DNA of 64,000 nucleotides from assembly GCA_913060665.1 (NCBI GenBank), contig CAJXUY010000004.1:186001-250000 (forward strand). The letters are read 5' to 3'. The DNA comes from an uncultured Oleiphilaceae bacterium. Its GTDB lineage: Bacteria; Pseudomonadota; Gammaproteobacteria; Pseudomonadales; Oleiphilaceae. This document shows positions 63,176 through 64,000 of the stretch, one piece after another (position 1 is the first letter of the stretch; every line of letters begins with the position of its first letter). The position numbers and the translations under genes are program-made. The notes beneath the pieces were generated by a model. That model worked only from the letters and a program-made list of their open reading frames with translations. It was not told the origin of the DNA and made no database searches.

Positions 63176-64000
63176 GTGACAAGCATTAGCAAAACAGCCA
63201 ATTCAAACACTATTCTCGCCGTAGCGTTGCCCGTGCCGCTTTACCGAACATTCGACTATTTGCCGCCATCCCCTACCTATGCCAGTAGCCTAAGCGCAGG
63301 CCAGAGAGTGTCAGTTCAATTCGGCAAAAGGGCCTTAACAGGCATCATATTAGCGGTTAAAAGTAATAGCGACTACCCTATCGAAAAGCTAAAGCCAATC
63401 ACTCGTCTACTGGATAAACAACCCATTTTACCTCCATCAATACTTGCTATCGCTAAGTGGTCCGCTCAATACTATTGCCACCCAGTAGGAGAAGTGCTTT
63501 TTGCAATATTGCCTCCCGCCCTAAAACAGGGGAAAGCCATTTACATTTCAAGCACTCAAAAGTGGTCAGCAATCAAAAACCCTGGCAAGCCTGCAAGTGA
63601 AAGCATTAAGTCCAATGCAAAAAAACAATTACAACTCTATCAAGCCTTAGAAAACGCCACAGAAGGGTTGCTTGAAGAGACGATAAAACTACTCGGCTTC
63701 ACCTCCGCACAATTAAAGCCACTATTCAATAAAGGCCTAATCATTCCAGAGACGTTTGATGCACTGACTGCGGCAGCCACAGAATACCAAGTGACCGCAC
63801 CGTCATTCCCACTTTCTTTAGATCAATCAACGATCGTCGAACAGCTGTCTAATGATATTGGACACTTTCAGTGCACGTTATTACAAGGCGTTACGGGTAG
63901 CGGAAAAACCGAGGTATACATGAACTTGGTTGATCAGGTCATCAATATCGGCCAACAAGCATTAATATTGGTGCCTGAAATAAACCTTACACCACAGACA
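63176..64000 (+). CDS. priA: PriA, primosomal replication-restart helicase (3' end cut by window edge)
   Basis: Superfamily 2 helicase that restarts stalled forks by loading DnaB. The frame is open to the right edge (275 codons of about 730). The N-terminal DNA-binding domain is seen (LAVALPVPLYRTFDYLP, GQRVSVQFGKRALTGIIL, WSAQYYCHPVGEVL), then Walker A GVTGSGKTEVYM near residue 238-247 and LVPEINLTPQ. GTG start at 63176; a GGA lies about 11 bp upstream. Confidence 0.94.
   Translation, partial: MTSISKTANSNTILAVALPVPLYRTFDYLPPSPTYASSLSAGQRVSVQFGKRALTGIILAVKSNSDYPIEKLKPITRLLDKQPILPPSILAIAKWSAQYYCHPVGEVLFAILPPALKQGKAIYISSTQKWSAIKNPGKPASESIKSNAKKQLQLYQALENATEGLLEETIKLLGFTSAQLKPLFNKGLIIPETFDALTAAATEYQVTAPSFPLSLDQSTIVEQLSNDIGHFQCTLLQGVTGSGKTEVYMNLVDQVINIGQQALILVPEINLTPQT

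Overview
The window is chromosomal DNA from a marine-type gammaproteobacterium of the broad Pseudomonadales/Oceanospirillales kind. It carries core genes throughout and no phage, IS element, CRISPR array, tRNA or rRNA that I can see. Two blocks point to the lineage. The coaBC-dut-algC-argB block, with radC, rpmB-rpmG and a long AlgC, is Pseudomonas-like. The crp-yhfA(osmC)-prkB block also resembles enterobacteria. A long-form (class II) ilvC with a divergent ilvY, Vfr/CRP, PstCA with large periplasmic insertions and several c-di-GMP proteins fit the same group. I cannot name the genus.

Layout. 1-2.5 kb: ilvY (cut by the left edge) and ilvC. 2.5-7.9 kb: modF, a response regulator, cysZ, a DUF2971 protein, rluA and a vanZ-like gene. 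7.9-8.7 kb: a gene-free stretch that I read as a CsrB/RsmZ-type CsrA-sequestering RNA with its control region. 8.8-16.3 kb: a methyltransferase, then a selenium cluster (mnmH/selU, a three-gene PhnD-like ABC importer, and selD fused to a flavoprotein). 16.4-22.4 kb: mscS, a YbaK-type deacylase, ubiF-like, hinT, a DUF2059 protein and a porin. 22.5-29.7 kb: the Pst phosphate system (pstS, pstC, pstA, pstB, phoU on the minus strand) with tandem Pho boxes. 29.8-38.7 kb: TRAP permeases, yciA, a response regulator, an rRNA methyltransferase-like gene, a Kef-type antiporter and a diguanylate cyclase. 38.7-46.7 kb: vfr/crp, osmC-like, a VOC protein, speD, prkB and a giant PilZ-DUF1631-GGDEF-EAL protein. 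46.9-58.7 kb: a lipoprotein peptidase, argA, argE, an envelope protein, a second GGDEF protein, argB, algC, dut and coaBC. 58.9-64 kb: radC, rpmB, rpmG, malic enzyme, a thermonuclease-like protein, rpmE and priA (cut by the right edge).

The most notable element is at about 7959-8684. An RNA of about 515 nt carries roughly 30 GGA motifs, at least six of them in the loops of short perfect hairpins, and ends in an intrinsic terminator. Upstream are three UvrY/GacA-like boxes (one a close match to the 18-bp E. coli UvrY site), a perfect IHF consensus and a perfect CRP palindrome (TGTGA-N6-TCACA) centred near -41.5 from an extended -10. A CRP/Vfr protein with the matching recognition helix is encoded about 30 kb away. 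This suggests that cAMP, two-component and IHF inputs converge on the Csr/Rsm switch.

Other points of interest: (i) the compact selenium acquisition and use cluster with Cys-type fused SelD; (ii) an rpmE intrinsic terminator lying inside the signal-peptide codons of the next gene; (iii) Pst permeases with a propeller-like insert (PstC) and a coiled-coil insert (PstA); (iv) a 1314-residue PilZ/DUF1631/GGDEF/EAL protein whose two catalytic domains both look inactive.
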